The notes beneath the pieces are model-generated. The model ran no database searches and was not told where the DNA came from. It saw only the letters and a program-made list of their open reading frames with translations. The translations under genes and the position numbers were made by a program. Below are positions 7,895-15,915 of a DNA stretch of 64,000 nt, piece after piece (position 1 is the stretch's first letter; each line of letters begins with the position of its first letter). The stretch comes from JAPEKQ01 sp964516845 (GTDB lineage Bacteria; Joyebacterota; Joyebacteria; Joyebacterales; Joyebacteraceae), in NCBI GenBank assembly GCA_964516845.1, contig CAZEXP010000004.1, positions 39,087 through 103,086 on the forward strand, read 5' to 3'.

Positions 7895-10510
7895 GTGACC
7901 CATTCCACATCGCGCGCGACCCACGCACTGCGACGGTCCGCGGGCACGAACGTTCCGTGCGATCCGCTCGCGCTCCGCGAGGAACTCCGGGTGGTCGCCT
8001 CCGGCTTCTCCGCAAGACTTGCGAACGCGGGCATCCACACCGGCCTTCCGCCGGACCGTGGCGCCGGGCCGACGAACCTCGCACTGACGCTGCCGTTCTA
8101 TCTGGCTGAAGCGGTGTCGATGCCGGACGCACGCGCGGCCTGTCGGACCATGGCGCTGGCGAATGCGTTCGGCGCCGCGCACTTCCTTGCGCAAGACGAC
8201 GTCGTTGACGCGGAGTCCGCGCTGACACCGGCCGTTTGTCGCCTCTCAGACACATGCCTGTCCGTGTTCACGAGGGAGTATGCGCGGTTGGTCGGCGACC
8301 GGCGCGAGTTCTGGGAGCACTTCGATCGCTACATGGATGAGTACTTCACGAGTCTGCAACGCGAGCGGTCAAGCGATCAGCTCGCGGTCGAGGACGTGCT
8401 CGCCACTGCGGGAAGGAAGCTCTCGCCGCTGAAGGTGACGGCTGCGGCGGTGTGCCTGCTGGGGTCCGGGGCGGGAAGATGCGGAGCGGTGCCGGGGAAC
8501 GGCGTGAGATCACCGGGCACGGATGCGGGCGAGAGCCTCGACATGCGTGAGACGCTCCGGGAGATGGAGCGGACGATAGAGTCGTACCACGCCGCCTATC
8601 AGCTGGCTGACGATCTCGCGGATCTCAGGAGTGATCTCGAAAATCGGCGTCCGTCGGCTGCGGTCCGGATCGTCGCGGCCGCCGCAGGTCGTTCCGACAC
8701 CTCCGATGTGGGAGGGTGGAACGAACTTCTGATGCTCGCGGTCCGGCACGGAGGGCTCCGGCTTGTGCTCGAGGAGATGGTTAGCCGGTATCGGGCCGCC
8801 GCCGCGTCCGCGGACAGGTACGGCGCGACGGCTCTCGCCGGGCATCTCCGAGAGCTTGCAGCAAGGGCGCAGACCGAGAACGCGTGGCTGATGCGGCGAA
8901 TCCGGGCGTGCGTTGGTCTGGCGCCGGAGCCGGGGAGGTTCACGGTCGCTCGGGCCTCCCGGGCTTCGCGCCGACTCCACCGCTTCCGTGTCCACGGGGA
9001 CTGCTTCGTGTTTGATCCCGGCTCCGGGCTGTTCTTCGAGGCCGATGCCGCGGCATATGACGCCATTGAGTGGTTGGGCGACGGCGGGGGAAACGCCGGC
9101 CGGGCCGTTCTCGAGATGAATCACGGAGCTCCGGTGATCGAGACGGCCGTGACCGAACTTGCGGCGCTCGAATCGGCGACCGACGAGCGTGAGCTCACGG
9201 AGCCGCTGACCTCCGCGACGGGCGCGCCGCGGCCGGGGGACGCGACGTCCCTCACGTCGCTCGCGCTCAACATCAGCGCCGAGTGCAACCTGGCGTGCGA
9301 CTACTGCTATCTCTCGGGTGGACGGGCCGACACGGTGGACGGAGGGGCGTCGGGTCGTGACGTGGGGCGGCTCCGCGAGGGCGAACGCACGATGTCGGAG
9401 GACGTGGCGCGGCGCGCGACGGATCTGCTCGTGCACGAGGCGTTCGGTGAACGGCGCGTCTCGCTCGTTCTCTTCGGGGGAGAGCCGCTTCTCGCGCGCG
9501 AGCAGATAGGCTCCGTCGTTGAGTATGCGCGCGGCCGGGCGGCGGCGTGCGGCATGAGCCTCAGCGTGCACATGACGACCAACGGCACGCTGCTCAGCCC
9601 GTCGGTGGCCGCGGAACTCGATCGACTCGGCGTCTCGGTACTCGTGAGCATCGACGGTCGGCGCAGCGAGCATGACGCGCACAGGTGCTATCCGGATGGA
9701 CACGGCTCGTACGACGACGTGGCGTCGAATCTGAGCCGTCTGCCGAGCGGGATGCGAACCGGTGTGCGCGTGACCCTGACCGAGGACTCCGGACCGATGG
9801 GCGAGATCGTCGATCATCTGGCGCGTCTCGGAGCTTCCGTCGTTCATCTCTCGCCGGAGAGCGGCAACGGGATGAGCGAGGCGTTCACGGAGCGGCTCGG
9901 GCGGGAGTTCGCGGAGCTTGCCGCGGCCGAACGTGACAGGCTGATCGCGGGTGGCGCGCCGCTCGTGGGGAACTTCATCGACCCCATGGTCACGCTCGAA
10001 ACGGGACGGCGCCGAGCGCTTCCCTGCGGCGCCGGTACGCGGTACCTCTGCGTCGCCACCGACGGGACGCTGTCGTTCTGTCACCGGTTCGCGAGTGATT
10101 CGGCGTACGACGTCGGTCATGTGGCCACGGGCGTCGACCGCGCGAAGCTCTTCCGTGTCCGGGAGCGGTTCGCGACGGCGACGAAGGATTGCGAGACGTG
10201 TTGGGCGTTTCCGCTCTGCGGTGGCCCCTGCTATCACGACGTCGGACCGGGTGGTGAACCGGTCGGCCCGCGGTCGCCGCGGTGCATGCTCAGGCGGCGG
10301 TGTCTGGAGATCGCGATGTGGCTCTACGCTTCGCTCCCCGAGGACGCGCGTGTGAGATTGCGGAGCAGCGGCCTGCGGTCGGGGACGCGTGGGGCGTTGG
10401 GAGAAGCGGAAGCGGAGGACGAGATGGATTCGGTCGACGGGCCGATGAGTGAAGGACCGGGTGTCGGGGATAGTGTGGAGAGGATCGTGGAAGAAGGGGA
10501 GGCGGCGTGA
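7895..10510 (+). CDS. Fusion of isoprenyl-diphosphate-synthase-like domain and radical SAM/SPASM RiPP maturase
   Basis: 871 aa from the chosen GTG at 7895; the frame is open back to 7811, but that start lies upstream of the inferred transcript. Residues about 20-340 resemble trans-isoprenyl diphosphate synthases: first Asp-rich motif QDDVVDAE (DDVVD at 101-105) and second motif YQLADDLADLRSD (239-243). Residues about 355-400 look like the peptide-binding N-terminal domain of SCIFF/QhpD-type maturases (FVFDPGSGLFFEAD). The radical SAM core has CxxxCxxC at C464, C468 and C471, GGEP and TTNGT. The SPASM part has C711, C719, C729, C766, C769, C775, C779 and C797. The tail is acidic and probably disordered. 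The maturase part is expected to make thioether or other radical crosslinks in the two Cys-rich peptides encoded next; the role of the fused isoprenoid-type domain is unknown and could be peptide prenylation. Confidence 0.88.
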   Translation: MTHSTSRATHALRRSAGTNVPCDPLALREELRVVASGFSARLANAGIHTGLPPDRGAGPTNLALTLPFYLAEAVSMPDARAACRTMALANAFGAAHFLAQDDVVDAESALTPAVCRLSDTCLSVFTREYARLVGDRREFWEHFDRYMDEYFTSLQRERSSDQLAVEDVLATAGRKLSPLKVTAAAVCLLGSGAGRCGAVPGNGVRSPGTDAGESLDMRETLREMERTIESYHAAYQLADDLADLRSDLENRRPSAAVRIVAAAAGRSDTSDVGGWNELLMLAVRHGGLRLVLEEMVSRYRAAAASADRYGATALAGHLRELAARAQTENAWLMRRIRACVGLAPEPGRFTVARASRASRRLHRFRVHGDCFVFDPGSGLFFEADAAAYDAIEWLGDGGGNAGRAVLEMNHGAPVIETAVTELAALESATDERELTEPLTSATGAPRPGDATSLTSLALNISAECNLACDYCYLSGGRADTVDGGASGRDVGRLREGERTMSEDVARRATDLLVHEAFGERRVSLVLFGGEPLLAREQIGSVVEYARGRAAACGMSLSVHMTTNGTLLSPSVAAELDRLGVSVLVSIDGRRSEHDAHRCYPDGHGSYDDVASNLSRLPSGMRTGVRVTLTEDSGPMGEIVDHLARLGASVVHLSPESGNGMSEAFTERLGREFAELAAAERDRLIAGGAPLVGNFIDPMVTLETGRRRALPCGAGTRYLCVATDGTLSFCHRFASDSAYDVGHVATGVDRAKLFRVRERFATATKDCETCWAFPLCGGPCYHDVGPGGEPVGPRSPRCMLRRRCLEIAMWLYASLPEDARVRLRSSGLRSGTRGALGEAEAEDEMDSVDGPMSEGPGVGDSVERIVEEGEAA

Positions 10511-10677
10511 CACATCTCAGGTTGGCGAACGGCGGGCCCAAGCACCCGCGCGACACGGAGGACAGCGAGCTGTGCTTCGTGGACTACTCGCACTGTCCCT
10601 CATCGGATCTGTGCTGGGTGCTCGATCTCGCGTGTGGGTGTCAGAATACGGACAACTGCATCGTCGACACGAGCTAG
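10507..10677 (+). CDS. RiPP precursor peptide 1, six cysteines
   Basis: A 56-aa peptide from a GTG that overlaps the maturase stop by 4 bases (GTGA), with AGGGGAGG upstream. It starts MTHLRLANGG and has cysteines at 23, 30, 36, 43, 45 and 51; all lie in the C-terminal 34 residues, with aromatic and Asp residues between them. The leader matches that of the second peptide (MKHLRVANG), and five cysteines align. The overlap with the maturase gene, the shared leader and the Cys-rich core are the marks of a precursor modified by a SCIFF/ranthipeptide-type radical SAM enzyme. Translational coupling should keep enzyme and substrate in step. Confidence 0.88.
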   Translation: MTHLRLANGGPKHPRDTEDSELCFVDYSHCPSSDLCWVLDLACGCQNTDNCIVDTS

Positions 10678-10710
10678 CACGTGTCGCATGCGGAGCGGCT
10701 GGGGACAGGC

Positions 10711-10758
10711 TGATGTGCGCCGGATGGCGCGAGGTGATGTGCGCCGGATGGCGCGGAA
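10711..10758 (+). repeat. 24-base direct repeat between the two precursor genes
   Basis: Two adjacent units (10711-10734 and 10735-10758) share 21 identical leading bases. The second merges into the AAGGAGGG ribosome site of precursor 2. It may be the scar of the duplication that produced the second precursor. Confidence 0.75.
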
Positions 10759-10768
10759 GGAGGGATCC

Positions 10769-10936
10769 ATGAAGCATCTTCGAGTGGCGAACGGGACGAC
10801 CGAGACGGCGGGCGCGACGCCCGCGTCGCTCCTCTGCTACATCTTCATTGACTGGGGCAGCTGTGGGACGATCGACCAGTGTGGATTCGACTTCGGCAAC
10901 TGCGGCACGAGGGACGTCTGCCTTGTCGACTACTAG
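10769..10936 (+). CDS. RiPP precursor peptide 2, five cysteines
   Basis: A 55-aa peptide with a near-perfect AAGGAGGG site 6 bases before the ATG. It starts MKHLRVANGT and has cysteines at 23, 32, 38, 45 and 51. These align with C23, C30, C36, C43 or C45, and C51 of precursor 1, and both end in C-I/L-V-D plus one or two residues. The core is rich in Gly and aromatic residues (CYIFIDWGSC, CGFDFGNC). The frame is open further upstream, but the match to the leader of precursor 1 fixes the start. It is presumably a paralogous substrate of the same maturase and is followed within 4 bases by the next gene. Confidence 0.88.
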   Translation: MKHLRVANGTTETAGATPASLLCYIFIDWGSCGTIDQCGFDFGNCGTRDVCLVDY

Positions 10937-10940
10937 CAGG

Positions 10941-12383
10941 ATGATCGTGTGCGCGGTGGCGTTCCTCGTCACCGGGCGCGGCATGGTCGCGCGAGCGAGT
11001 GAGATGTCCGGAGTCGGGGGGCGTCCATCGGCCATCGAGCGACCGGCGGCGGAGCATGAGCTGCTCTGGCGCGCTCCTCTTGTCAGGCCGGACATCTACT
11101 CCATCGCCCTCAACGCAGTCGATCTCGGAGCGATCGGTTTCGGCGCCGGCGGTTCCGATGTCGTCGATCCCGCGTGCCGGGGCCGAGAGGTCTCGACGGG
11201 GCTGCTCGTGGCTGTCGAGAGTCGGACGGCCGGTCCGCTGGTGGAACTCAGGGACGCGGCGGGCGGGGAGCTTCTCTGGCGTCGCCTGCCCGGTGGTGTG
11301 GTGGGCGGGTCCCTGTTCGCCGGTCTGAGTGAACTGCCCGAATGCGTCGTGGCGGCCGGGAGCACGCTCATGTTCCTGGAGGGGGACGGGCCGGCGATCG
11401 CGTCGGCCCGCCTGCCGGGGCTTCTCAGATCGGCGGCGGTCGGCGGGAATCGCGCGTGCGCGTGCGTCGGCCGTCCGCGATCGGGATTCGCGGACAGCCT
11501 CGTGCTCTTCGAGCGCCGTCCCGGGTTCGGCGCGGTCGGGTCGTCGCTGGTCCCGGCGTGGTCGAGGGCGTTGGATGATCGCAACGAGAGCTTTGATGAT
11601 GGGTTCTCGCGTCCGGTCTTCGGGGACACGGACGGAGACGGTCGAGACGAGCTGCTCGTGATCGAACGGATGAACGAGGTGGTGTGTCGTGCTGAGGAAG
11701 GCAACGAACGCTGGCGGGTCACCCTCGGTGAGAAGAGCCGCTTCAAGCCGATCGGAGTCGTGAGCGCGAAACCGGTCGTCGCGGATGTGACCGGTGACGG
11801 CATTCCTGACGTTGTTGTCGGGTGCTTCGCGGGCGCAGTTGTCGTTCTCGATGGCGAACTCGGGGAGGAGATCGCGCGGCTCCAGTTCGGCACGGAGGCG
11901 CACGAGGAGCATATGAAGGGCCGCCGTCTGTCTGCCTTCATTCGCGATGCGCTCGCAAGCACCGGTGAACCGATCGGTGAGATACTGTCGGTGGATCTCG
12001 ACGGCTCGGCGGGCAAGGAACTCGTGTTCGGCTGCAGCGACGGGTATGTCTATGCCGTCAGCCCACGGACCGGCGCGAGGCTCTGGCGACTTCGTCCGGG
12101 GCGAGACGTCTACGACCGCCCGGTCGCAGACCCGCGGGATGCGGGGCGGCTTGTTCTGTGGGATGAAGAGCGTGTGCATGTGCTCGACGCGACCACGGGA
12201 GTGGAGCTCGCGACACTCTCTCTCCCCTCCATTGCGACGGCCGCCGTGCTCTGCTGGAGCGATGACGACGTCACGGTCGCGACGGCGGACGGACTGGCCG
12301 GGAATCTCGAAGTGTGGAGGATCGCCGTGCCTCGGGCCGCTCCGCGTGCGGCCGAAGCGCCCCACACAACGACTCCGGAGTGA
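10941..12383 (+). CDS. Secreted FG-GAP/VCBS-type beta-propeller protein of the RiPP cluster
   Basis: 480 aa. The N-terminal 20 residues look like a signal peptide (MIVCAVAFLVTG, cut near ARAS), so the protein is probably periplasmic or surface-exposed. It contains FG-GAP/VCBS-type repeats with calcium-binding loops: DTDGDGRDE, DVTGDGIPD and DLDGSAGKE, each followed by a beta-strand block such as VVVGCFAGAVVVLDG, plus PQQ-like repeats (SPRTGARLWRL). The ATG is 4 bases after the stop of precursor 2, and the ABC ATPase gene follows after 5 bases, so it belongs to the operon. It may bind, display or guide the exported peptide; no enzyme motif is visible. Confidence 0.8.
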   Translation: MIVCAVAFLVTGRGMVARASEMSGVGGRPSAIERPAAEHELLWRAPLVRPDIYSIALNAVDLGAIGFGAGGSDVVDPACRGREVSTGLLVAVESRTAGPLVELRDAAGGELLWRRLPGGVVGGSLFAGLSELPECVVAAGSTLMFLEGDGPAIASARLPGLLRSAAVGGNRACACVGRPRSGFADSLVLFERRPGFGAVGSSLVPAWSRALDDRNESFDDGFSRPVFGDTDGDGRDELLVIERMNEVVCRAEEGNERWRVTLGEKSRFKPIGVVSAKPVVADVTGDGIPDVVVGCFAGAVVVLDGELGEEIARLQFGTEAHEEHMKGRRLSAFIRDALASTGEPIGEILSVDLDGSAGKELVFGCSDGYVYAVSPRTGARLWRLRPGRDVYDRPVADPRDAGRLVLWDEERVHVLDATTGVELATLSLPSIATAAVLCWSDDDVTVATADGLAGNLEVWRIAVPRAAPRAAEAPHTTTPE

Positions 12384-12388
12384 GGACG

Positions 12389-13048
12389 ATGTCCGACGCG
12401 CATGCTCCGGTTCTGGAGTTTCGAGATGTCTCCCGAGCCTTCGGGAGAGGCGGGCGTCGTCGAGTTGTTCTCGATTCGATGGACATGTGCGTTGCCGGAG
12501 GCTCGTGCGTCGTGCTCGTCGGTCCGAACGGCTCCGGCAAGAGCACGGCGCTGCGGATCGCGGCGGGCCTCCTCGAGCCCACGTCGGGATGCGTGACCCC
12601 GGTCGCCCGTCGACCGGGAGTTGCGCTCGGCGCGGAGCGATCCTTCTACCTCCGTCTCAGCGTCAGACGCAACCTGGAGTTTTTCGCCCACGTCGCGGGC
12701 GTCTCGGCGCGGCGGTCGCGAGCGGTCGTCGCCGACGTCGCCGGGGAGCTTGGGCTGGAGCGGCGTCTTGACGTCGTCGTCGCCGAACTGTCGCGTGGCG
12801 CACGGTCGCTTCTCGGGCTCGCGCGGGCTCTGATCGCCGAGCCGCGGTTACTCGTTCTTGACGAGCCGCTGAGCGGAGTCGACGCCTTCGGGAGGGTGCG
12901 TGCGCATGCGGCGCTCGCGTCGAGGATGTCGCTGGGCGTCGGTGTCCTCATGAGCGGACACAGTGTGGAGGAGGGGAGCGAGTGGGGGGTCGTGCTGACG
13001 TACTCACAGCGGGGATCGGGTGGTTGCAGCTTCCTGCCGCATTCCTGA
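12389..13048 (+). CDS. ABC transporter ATP-binding protein of the RiPP cluster
   Basis: 219 aa. Walker A is GPNGSGKST, the signature region reads ELSRGARSLLGLARAL (a variant of LSGGQ), Walker B is LLVLDEPLSGVD, and the switch histidine is in MSGHSVEE. It lacks a membrane part and works with the permease encoded next. The ATG at 12389 follows the propeller gene by 5 bases; the open frame from 12314 overlaps that gene and is not used. The last 67 bases overlap the permease gene, so the two are translated together. It is the energy part of the likely exporter for the modified peptide. Confidence 0.92.
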   Translation: MSDAHAPVLEFRDVSRAFGRGGRRRVVLDSMDMCVAGGSCVVLVGPNGSGKSTALRIAAGLLEPTSGCVTPVARRPGVALGAERSFYLRLSVRRNLEFFAHVAGVSARRSRAVVADVAGELGLERRLDVVVAELSRGARSLLGLARALIAEPRLLVLDEPLSGVDAFGRVRAHAALASRMSLGVGVLMSGHSVEEGSEWGVVLTYSQRGSGGCSFLPHS

Positions 13049-13809
13049 CCCGGTCCGTCGCTCATCACGCGAGCTACAGGACGAAACTCGCGCTTGGCGC
13101 TCTCTCGGCGGTTGTCTCCGTCGTGATGCTCGTGCTCGTCGGGCGAGTCGTTGCGTTGGCGGGGCCGGGGTTCGAAGAGCGGGTCGGGATGCCGTACACC
13201 TCGTTTGCACTGACCGGGGCGCTCGTGCACGGATTCGGCATGTCGGCTCTCGGCGTCTTTCGCCGCGCCGTCCGGAGGGAGCAACTCCAGGGCACGTTCG
13301 AGCAGCTTCTCTCGTCCGGTCGCAGCGCGATCGCCGTGGTCGGGTTCGCCGGAGGCGCGGAACTGGCTCTGCAGGCCATCGCTTACGTCGCGCTTGCCCT
13401 GGCCGCGACCGCGATCGTCGGCGTCTCGACCGTGCCGGTACTGGCGCTGTGCGCCGCGGGCCTGTACGCGCTGGGCATGGCAGGGCTCGGACTGGCGTCC
13501 GCCGGCGTTATCGTGGTCTCCAAGGAGGGGGAGCCGATCGCGTGGGCGTTCGGGATCCTCTCGGGCGCCCTGGGCGGCGTCTGCTTCCCGCAGTTCCTGC
13601 TCCCGGGCTGGCTCGTCGCCTGCGCGCGCGTTCTTCCGACGACGCACGCGCTGGATCTCGTCCGAGCAGCGTTGAACGGGACGCCGATCCCATCGGGCGC
13701 GTTCGCCCCGCTCTTCGCGTTCGCGTCGGGGGCGATCGTCCTCGGCCTTGTTGTCCTCCGCTGGGGTCTCTCTTACGCCCGCCGCATGGGCACCCTCTCC
13801 CGCTACTGA
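12982..13809 (+). CDS. ABC-2 type permease of the RiPP cluster
   Basis: 275 aa with about six membrane-spanning segments, such as LALGALSAVVSVVMLVLVG and FASGAIVLGLVVLRWGL, and the ABC-2 layout including an FEQLLSSGRS stretch that contacts the ATPase. The GTG start at 12982 has a strong GGAGGGGAG site and lies inside the ATPase gene (67-base overlap). It forms an exporter with that ATPase. No peptidase domain is present in either part, so the leader would have to be removed by another protease. Confidence 0.88.
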   Translation: MGGRADVLTAGIGWLQLPAAFLTRSVAHHASYRTKLALGALSAVVSVVMLVLVGRVVALAGPGFEERVGMPYTSFALTGALVHGFGMSALGVFRRAVRREQLQGTFEQLLSSGRSAIAVVGFAGGAELALQAIAYVALALAATAIVGVSTVPVLALCAAGLYALGMAGLGLASAGVIVVSKEGEPIAWAFGILSGALGGVCFPQFLLPGWLVACARVLPTTHALDLVRAALNGTPIPSGAFAPLFAFASGAIVLGLVVLRWGLSYARRMGTLSRY

Positions 13810-13842
13810 GCTTTCTCCCGCCTATTCGGCCGCGTTGCGGCT

Positions 13843-13864
13843 GTCGGGTTAGCGCTTGCCCGAC
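13843..13864. terminator. Short hairpin after the RiPP operon
   Basis: GTCGGG at 13843-13848 pairs with CCCGAC at 13859-13864 over a 10-base loop, 34 bases after the permease stop. It lacks a T-run, so it is a weak terminator candidate. The rest of 13810-14068 holds no gene that I can support; a second dyad, CAGGAC-N7-GTCCTG, lies near 13898. Confidence 0.35.
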
Positions 13865-14068
13865 TTGCGCGCGTGGTGTCTAATGGACAGTGTAGGGTCA
13901 GGACGTGGGGAGTCCTGCCGACACCTGTGCCGTTGCCGGCACGCCGCGCCCGACCGGGCGCTTCGTCGATGAGCCGCGCGAAAACCCTCGGAGCAGCATC
14001 CGTGTCCGGGCCTGCGTTTCTGCCCGTCCCGAACGCCGGCGTGCTCTCCGACTCGGAAGGGTACATCC

Positions 14069-15913
14069 ATGAGCGCGCCCAGCGGCACCAAGCGAACCCA
14101 TCGGGCGGCCTACCTGCCCGTCACATCCATCGTCGTCGCGATCTGCGTACTGGCGGCCGTCCTCGTCGTCATGACGCTCCGGGACGTCGAGCGCGGCCGG
14201 TCACACGTACTCGACGCGCTCGACCGCAAGGCGATGGGGATGCTGACATTCCTGCGATTCGACATGCGCACGGAGCTCACCTCTCCGATCTGGCGACCGG
14301 AGCGGCTTCAGATGCTCGCTCAAGAGGTGGCGAACCGCGAGGACCTCGCCTACGTGGCGATCGTTGCCGAGGACGGCCGGGTCCTGGTCCACAGCGACCC
14401 TTCCGCGGTCGGGGCGATTCTCGGTGGGTGGGGGACGCTGCCCGAGCCGGAGTCCAGACCGCACATCGACCGTCGAAGAAAGACCGTCGATCTGCCGAAC
14501 GACAGCTCGGTAGCCGTCGAGGAATACATCGCCATGGTCGACGTGAACCCGGTGCGGCTCTGCATGCCGTCGCCGGTCAGAGTTGGACGCCGCAGCAGAA
14601 TGATGCCGCCGGCGAGCTGCTCGCCGACCATCGTTGCCGAACGGCTTGCAGGTCTTCTCGGCGGTCCGGTCGACGAAACGAGTGATAGGGTCGTCTATGC
14701 CGTCGTCGCGCTCGACCCGAACGAACTCGAGTCCGTGTTCTTCGCCTCGCGGGACCGCGCATTCGTGCTCGCAGGTGCGCTTCTCGTCATCGGCGCCGCC
14801 GCCATCTACTTCCTGTTCGTGTCGACCTCCTACCGCTCGACCCAGACAGCGCTCGCGAACATGCGTTCATACACCAACAACGTCATCGAGAGCATGGCGA
14901 GCGGACTTATCTCGGTTGATTCCGATTCGCGCATCGTGCGGGTGAACTCGCACGCCCGGGACCTGTTCGGTCTCGGCGAGCGCGATGTGCGTGGCGTTCC
15001 CATAGGAGACGTCATCCGCTTCGAGGACGGCGACGTGCGGAGTGAGATCGAGGCCGTCGTCTCCGGGGGTGCGGGACCGGTGGAAGCCGAGATCGGCGTC
15101 GAGACCGGCGACGGTCGTGTGCCGGTCGAAGTCAGAGCGTCGATCCTCCGCGACGAGGTCGGTGAACGGAGCGGCGCGGTCCTGCTGTTCCAGGACCTCC
15201 GCGAGATCGAGGCGCTCAAGGAGGAGGTCGAACGGGAACGGCATCTTGCCGCGCTCGGCCGGTTGGCCGCCGGCGTCGCACACGAGGTCAGGAACCCCCT
15301 GAGCTCGCTGAAGGGCTTCGCCCAGTTCCTGAAGAGCAAGTTCAATCCCGGCTCCAAGGAGGAGCGGTACTCCGATATCATGATCGAGGAGGTCGAGCGG
15401 CTCGACAGGGTCGTCCAGGAACTCCTCGACTTCGCCAAACCGGTCATCGCCGAGCGGAAGGCGAGCGACGTCAACAGCATCGTCGATGATGCGCTGTCGC
15501 TCGTGGCGGAGGACGCGGCGTTCCGGCACGTTGAGATCATCAGCGACCTCGGGGAGGGGCTCCCCGAGGTCATGGTCGATGCGCAGCAGCTCCGGCAGGT
15601 GCTTCTGAACGTGCTTCTCAACGGCATCGAGGCGATGCGGGACGGTGGGCGTCTCACCGTCCGCACTCGTATGAGGTCCGGCGAGAGCCCTCCCGTTGCC
15701 ATCGAGGTCTCGGACACCGGCGTCGGGATGAGCGAGGATGAGATGGACAAGCTGTTCGAGCCGTTCTACACGACGAAACCGGAGGGCACCGGGCTCGGGC
15801 TCACGATCGTCTCCCGTCTCATCGAACAGAACCGTGGCCGACTCAGCGTACAGAGCGCTCGGGGCGAAGGGACCACGTTCATGATCAGTCTTCCCGCGGA
15901 CGCGGAGGAGTAG
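14069..15913 (+). CDS. ZraS/HydH-like membrane sensor histidine kinase
   Basis: 614 aa. Membrane helices at about 14-35 and 230-252 frame a periplasmic sensor domain of about 195 residues. A PAS domain follows at 265-385 and the kinase core after it. The phospho-accepting histidine is H405 (GVAHEVRNPLSSLKGF). The ATP-binding part shows LLNVLLNGIEAM (N box), DTGVGM (G1) and GTGLGLTI (G2). The response-regulator gene starts 2 bases after its stop, and a ZraP-like gene follows behind a sigma54 promoter, the same partnership as in the ZraSR zinc/envelope-stress system. The periplasmic domain has a Met/Arg-rich loop (about 170-190) that reads unlike its surroundings, possibly from a pair of sequencing frameshifts. 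Confidence 0.92.
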   Translation: MSAPSGTKRTHRAAYLPVTSIVVAICVLAAVLVVMTLRDVERGRSHVLDALDRKAMGMLTFLRFDMRTELTSPIWRPERLQMLAQEVANREDLAYVAIVAEDGRVLVHSDPSAVGAILGGWGTLPEPESRPHIDRRRKTVDLPNDSSVAVEEYIAMVDVNPVRLCMPSPVRVGRRSRMMPPASCSPTIVAERLAGLLGGPVDETSDRVVYAVVALDPNELESVFFASRDRAFVLAGALLVIGAAAIYFLFVSTSYRSTQTALANMRSYTNNVIESMASGLISVDSDSRIVRVNSHARDLFGLGERDVRGVPIGDVIRFEDGDVRSEIEAVVSGGAGPVEAEIGVETGDGRVPVEVRASILRDEVGERSGAVLLFQDLREIEALKEEVERERHLAALGRLAAGVAHEVRNPLSSLKGFAQFLKSKFNPGSKEERYSDIMIEEVERLDRVVQELLDFAKPVIAERKASDVNSIVDDALSLVAEDAAFRHVEIISDLGEGLPEVMVDAQQLRQVLLNVLLNGIEAMRDGGRLTVRTRMRSGESPPVAIEVSDTGVGMSEDEMDKLFEPFYTTKPEGTGLGLTIVSRLIEQNRGRLSVQSARGEGTTFMISLPADAEE

Positions 15914-15915
15914 CG

